Source: Odobenus rosmarus divergens
Taxonomy: Eukaryota; Chordata; Mammalia; Carnivora; Odobenidae
DNA: 64,000 nt
Direction: 5' to 3'
NCBI RefSeq assembly: GCF_000321225.1
Contig: NW_004450277.1
Coordinates: 412,559-476,558 of the forward strand
Under the pieces are notes generated by a model. The model was not told the DNA's origin and made no database searches. It saw only the letters and a program-made list of their open reading frames with translations. The position numbers and the translations under genes are program-made. Shown in pieces: positions 39,901 through 45,900 of the stretch (position 1 is the first letter of the stretch; every line of letters begins with the position of its first letter).

Positions 39901-42900
39901 CTTGGGGAGGAGAGAAATAGCATTGCTCTGTCCAACAAGTTACAGAGATGTGATGAAAAGCCAGAGCAAGGCCATCAGAATTATGTCAGGAGTGCCATTA
40001 CAACATAGAGGCACTAGAGGGCACCCTAGCCCACCACCAGGACCAAGGGCGCAGCAGGAGGCAAACTAACTCTTCAAAAACTTGGGTTTGAAAGAAGCCA
40101 CTTGAGATCCATCCCCTGCATGCACACCCATGTGTACACACGCGCACACACACACACACACGGACACCATCCGAGGTCAGGGGAGGGTCCTTATCAGGTT
40201 CTTTTGTCTTTAGCATGTCGAAATATCACTCTACAAATAATGCTGTAGCTCTAATTGCTGTTTGGCCACCTGGCCGTGGGGAAGGCTCCACCCCTTCTGG
40301 CCTCAGGATCCCCAGTGCAACTGCAGGGGTCAGGCTGAGTGATTCCGAAGCTCTTCCCAGAGACCGGTTAGAAAGAGTTTGCTTTGTCCCATCTGGGTTA
40401 CCATTCAGCCACTCCTGTGGGCTTCAGCCCTCCCACCAGCTGTGAGGTCCCATGATGGCAGGGGCCGTGCGCGGCTCATCCCCGCCGCCCCGGGCTCTGC
40501 CTGACACAGAGGAGCCCTGAACAAATGCTCCGCGAGGGCAGTGGGGGCTGGCTGACGCCTCCACTGATGCTGCAGGATCCTGGGAGCGCATCTCGCCTCC
40601 TTGAGCCTGTCTCCTCGGCTGCAAAGTGGGCAAGGACACCCGTGTTGGGGGTGAGTCTCTGTCCACACACTCAGTTTGCAGGAAATACTATTTTTTCTGT
40701 AACTGAACGTAATTTCTACTTTGAACTCCTATTCTGCCAAGTGGCAGAGATCATCTCAAGCCAACTGAGGGTCCCCTTGCCCTTTGTTGTGGGGCCACAT
40801 CTCAGGTCCCCCAGGATTACATAGCACCAAGGCACTGAGGAGAGGTACCCTGGTCTCCACCGACATCACTCTGTGCCCACCTGCGAGGCTGAAGACCCCA
40901 CAGCATCAGTCATTCTCATGCTGTCCTCAGTACCTGTCAGAAAGGCCCAATGACCTAAACAAGAGGGGCGGCACTTTCCTCGTCTCCTATACAAGAATCT
41001 GAGGTAGACAGCCCTGGGTTAGCATGACCGTCCTCTCTGCCAGGCCCCTCTGCCCCCTGCATCGGCCCTGGCTCTGTCTTCTGAGTCCACAATCCTGCAG
41101 GCAGAGGAAGAAAGGGAGGAGAATAGAGCCGCCCTTCTTTAAAGGTCATTCCCTGAGTGTGGCACAGGACACTCCCACTTGAAGCCTACTGGTCAGGACT
41201 TAGGCACCACACCCTATACCTCTGCAAAGGGGCCTGGGAAGTGTAGTCTTTGTTCTTGGAAGGCATGCCTTCCGCTAAACCTAAGGGTTCCCTTACTGAG
41301 GAGAGAACAGACCTGGGGGTATAACTAACATAGTGCTCATGGCTGCAGGTCTCCACTGCTCTCAGAACTTCTCTCACCTTCTCCTGCCCAAAACCCCAGC
41401 TTGAGGATGGGCCGGGGCTTGGGGCAGGAAGCTGGGAGGGGTAGAAGTAGAAGATAGTCCCCTCCCCTTCCTAATCCCTCCCCCAAGCCACACACACGAT
41501 AGAGGCTAGACATTTTTGTAAATATATTTTTATCGTAAAATATTTCAAACCTACAGTCAAGAATAAAAAATACAATGAACATTTGTGTATCTGCCAGCCA
41601 CCTGTTGAAATCTTGCCATCTTAATATTTGCTTCAGATTTTAAGAAATGAAATATTACAGATTCAAGAGGACTTCTTCCTGAATCCCTTTTTGCCTACTT
41701 CTTGCCTCGGAGGAACCACGTCCTGAATTCGGTGTTTATCAGTCCCTTATGTCTTTTACTCTTAATACAAATTTAAGTATCATACATGTCCCAGAGTATC
41801 GTTTTGCAGGGTTTTGAACTCTATACCAATGGCTTCTTCCTCTATGATTTCATTGCGCAATTTGCGTTTTCGCTGTCAGCCTTGTCTTTGAGATGTATCC
41901 ACGAGGTCAGCTGCACCTCCGCCTCAGTCACGTATCGTGAGTTGTATATGTGGCTATGGCTGGGGTACGGGACTGCACCCCAGTGAGCTTCTCTCTTCTT
42001 TTGATAGACAGGTTTTTATACTTGTTTGCTATTAAATGATGCTGCAGCGAACGTCTTTGCTCATGTTCCTCTGGGCACAGACACAAGAGTTTCTCTGTGC
42101 CGGTGGCTCTGAGAGCATGGTCACGGATCAGCAGCAGCAGCATCACCTGGAACCTGTTAGAAATGCAGAGTCTCAGGTCCACTCAGCCGGACAGGCGGAC
42201 ACTCAGGGTGGAACCCAGCGCTGTGTGTTGTAACAAGACCTGTAGGAGAGGCTGGCACAAGAGTTTGAGAAGCACTGCTCTAGGGTTTCGACCACAAGCC
42301 AAATTGCTATGTTCAGAAAGACGCATCCTCAGATTTACTAGATGTTGCTGGATTTTTCCCCAGGGTTTATTTACACTCCTATCAGATGGGAAAGTTTCCT
42401 CTCCTCCTTGCCAGCCCCTCTGTATTATTAGAATTTAACCTGTTTTTTCCCATTGGTCTTGGCTCTGTTAACTTCTCAGCTGATGTTCTCTCTCTGGCCC
42501 TGGGGATCCCTCCTACGACATCACGCGCTCTCTCTGCCCTCAGGTCCCTGCGGGGCTACAGCTTTGGAAACACACAAACCTTTCCTCTGCTCTTCTGTGG
42601 CCGTTTCTCTTCCCAGGGGCATTAGCGAGCCCGCTGGATCAGTCAAGGTTCTTGGGTGTAAGCAACAGTAATGGGAGTTATCAGCAGGATGTTGGGGGGC
42701 TCACAGGATCCAGGCAGCTGGAGACCAGGCTTGGAGAAATGGCAGGACCCATCCCAGAGCGGGAGGGAGGGGAGGCAGAAAAGGCCCCAGACTGGTCTGC
42801 ACAGACCTCACCGTGACCCTCATCCCCACATAGCCCCTCACTCATTTTGTCCAACTCCCAGGACTCGGGGTCACAGGAATGAGTATCTGATTGGTCAATG

Positions 42901-45900
42901 CCCATCACTGCCAACTTGAAGAAGGGCTGAACTTCCCTGGTTTCTGTTCTGGGGGAGGGGCACCAGGATTTGCCCTTCTCCAGGTCCTCACACAATGGCC
43001 AATTCCTCTAAAAGGCAGATGAGGCACAAATAGAAAGTTGGGGAGCAGACTTGGAGAGTCGAGAATGTCCCATGCTGGGTGGCCGTGGGCTCAGGGGAGC
43101 CAAGGTATGTAACTGGCTTATTAAATAGTCTGACCTTAATTGGGTATAAACATGGAACCATTTCATGTGTCCCCAGTTGCCTCTAAGAAGCTGCTCGGTC
43201 CTTCCCCACCCCCGGTCACTTTCTGACTCTTCCCAGCTCCTACCTCCAGTGGTTTTCCCTGCTGTCTCTGGCTGGGACATTTGCCAGCAACCAGCCCGCT
43301 TGGGTGAGGCCGCAGCCTTAGCATCAAAGCCCGGCTACTTCTAAGGGGCCCTCGCCGCTGAGAAGCCCCTCGTGCTTGCCGTGAAGGATGCACGGGTTCT
43401 TCGGCTGCTGCCTCTCCTCCCAGCTCTGCCCGTCTCTCCCCTGCCCTTTTTTCTCTGCTCAGAGAGCCATGGGAAGGGGCAGATCTGCAGGGCTGCCACA
43501 GAAGTGAATGCTCAACCTGGGGCATGAGAAGCTGGTCATCCCTTGCTGCAGGCACCCCGTCTCTGTGAGGGGCACCCTGCCTCTCTTCTCCATTGGTTTT
43601 GGGGGTTGGGAACAGAGGGAAAGCCACAGGCACCCACCCCTGCCCCAGGCAGACAACTCCGAATTCCCATGAGCCCCTCTCTCTAAGTGGTCGGCTTAAT
43701 CAGGTGATGGTCAGGATAGGAGCAACCCCCTATGAGCCTTGGAGAGGCTCTCTTTCTAGAGTATTCTCTGCCTCCTTCTTCCCAGCTTTGGTTCCTGGTG
43801 GCCGACTCCGAGGCAACAAAAGTTTCCTTCCCTCAACTCACTACACTTGATGATGCTGGGAGTGCTTGATGACGGTGACAGGGAGGAAGGGAGTCTTGTT
43901 CAGAAACACAGCAGGAGGACAAGGGTCTCCCCCACCCCCACATGCATGCGCACCCCCCCACACACACACTGAAAAATACACACTATTTCCATGAAGGCTA
44001 AGTTTGCCTGTGACTTATAGAAAAATCCAAAGAACAGTGGTTTAAACGAAACAGACAGTGATTTCTCCGTCCTGTAAGTCTACACGGGCAGCCCAGGGCT
44101 GCTATAGTGGTTCCACCTTCCTCGGGGACCTGCGCTCTTTTTTCTTATTTCTCTATCATTCTCAGCACATGGTTCCCACTTCATGATCCAAAGTAGCTGT
44201 CTGTGTTCCAGCCATCGTGTTCACATTCCACCCAACAGGAAGGAAGGATGAAGGGGATGACAAAGGGCACGCCCCTGCCCTTTAAGGCAGCTTCTTAGAA
44301 GTTGCACACATTGCTTTAGCTTATACCCCTTGGCCAGACTGGGGTCTCATGACTGTATCTAGTTGTCTGGGAAATGTAGTGGTTTGTCTGGGTGGCCATG
44401 TGTTCAGTTACTATGCCCCATGAGACAGTCCGAGCTGCTCACATATATGGTTTGACTATTTCTCTCCCCTTTTCCCCCACCTTCCACCCTGGTCTGGCTG
44501 GCAGTGGGCACCGGTCTTGGGGGCAACTGCACAGGCTGTGTCATCTGCTCAGAGGAAAATGGCTGCTCCACCTGCCAGCAGAGACTCTTCCTGTTCATCC
44601 GCCGGGAAGGCATCCGCCAGTACGGCAAGTGCGTGCACGACTGTCCCCCCGGCTACTTCGGCGTCCGCGGCCAGGAGGTCAACAGGTGCAAAAGTACGTG
44701 GCTCCTCCTCATCCTGCACTAGCTCTGGGCTCCTGAGACCTCTGGCCCACACCCCACCTCTCACCCCAACACAGCCACAGGGCAAGTGGTGTGTGCCTGA
44801 GCCCAGACCCTGAGATACTTGTTTGGTTTCAGGCTGGCTCAGAAGCCCTAAGCAAGTCAGTGCCCTGGCTGGGCTCAGCGCTAATGGAGCAGGAAAACTT
44901 CACCTCTATCTATCCTAGTTTGCTGTGTGGCCTCAGGCATGTTACTCACCCTCTCTGGGCCTAGCGCAAATGGGAAAAGGAGTCCTAACTCCTAATTCTA
45001 ATTTTCATCGTGATCGGGGACAAATCATGACCACGTTTGAGCTTTGATGGAAATGCAGCAGGAAGTCCTCACGCACAGCCCACATTTGCTATGTGACTTT
45101 AGACAAGTCACTTGCCCTCTCTGAGCCTTGGCTCAAATGAGAAAGGGAGTCTTGACCTTTAAATCCAAATAACCACATTACCTTGGACGTGTCACCTGCC
45201 CCCATGAGCCTCAGGGCAGATGAGGAAGGGAGTTCTTGAATGCAGTTCCCGCACGGTCTGGGCTTCAAAGGAGACTGAATCCTGCCCCCACTGCTGCAGA
45301 GCTTGGGCTGCTCAAAGCGCTTCCACTTCAGGCAGGCCCAGAGGGCCCCCTTCTGGGCAGTCACCCTCACCACGGGTGGCTCTGGCTCTCTTGCAGAATG
45401 CGGGGCCACGTGCGAGAGCTGCTTCAGCCAGGACTTCTGCATCCAGTGCAAGAGGTGGTTTTTCCTGTACAAGGGGAAGTGTCTGCCCACCTGCCCACTG
45501 GGCACCGTGGCCCAGCCCAGCACACGGGAGTGCCAGGGTGAGTGGGGGCCTCCTCGCCCTGCCTCCTTCCCTTCAGGGGCTGGTGAGGGGTGTCAGGAGA
45601 CCTGGAAGAACATAGGAGAATGTCACATGGTGCTGGGAGGCCCAACAGGTGATGTCAGGTACACACAGGGACACTTCAATACACAACGCCATCATGAGCA
45701 CCATTATTACGATCACTATCACTACCAACACCAGCTTCATTGCTATCACCAAGGGAGGCCCCAGAGGTCACAAGAAAAGCACTGATTCTAGAATAAGACA
45801 GAGCTGGGTTCAGATCCTTTTCAGGCTCCCTTCTGCCCCTCCCTGAGCCTGGCTAATCTCCTCACCCCTACTTCAAGCTTCAGGTCAAGAGTCTCCACCT

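Larger units (their letters stand above)
15945..44504 (+). other. RSPO4: RSPO4 intron 1 (28.56 kb)
   Basis: GTACGA...CTGGCAG, phase 1. No additional coding exon could be recognised on either strand. Contents: many MIR and L2 remains, three SINEC insertions (17371, 25765, 34374), two hAT-type elements of the MER5 group, one MER58-like element, a T/A-rich block at 25.1-25.5 kb, a decayed tandem repeat at 33.1-33.3 kb, CA repeats near 39.2 and 40.1 kb, and an assembly gap at 28390-28439. Stretches not listed separately look like ordinary unique intron sequence. Confidence 0.9.
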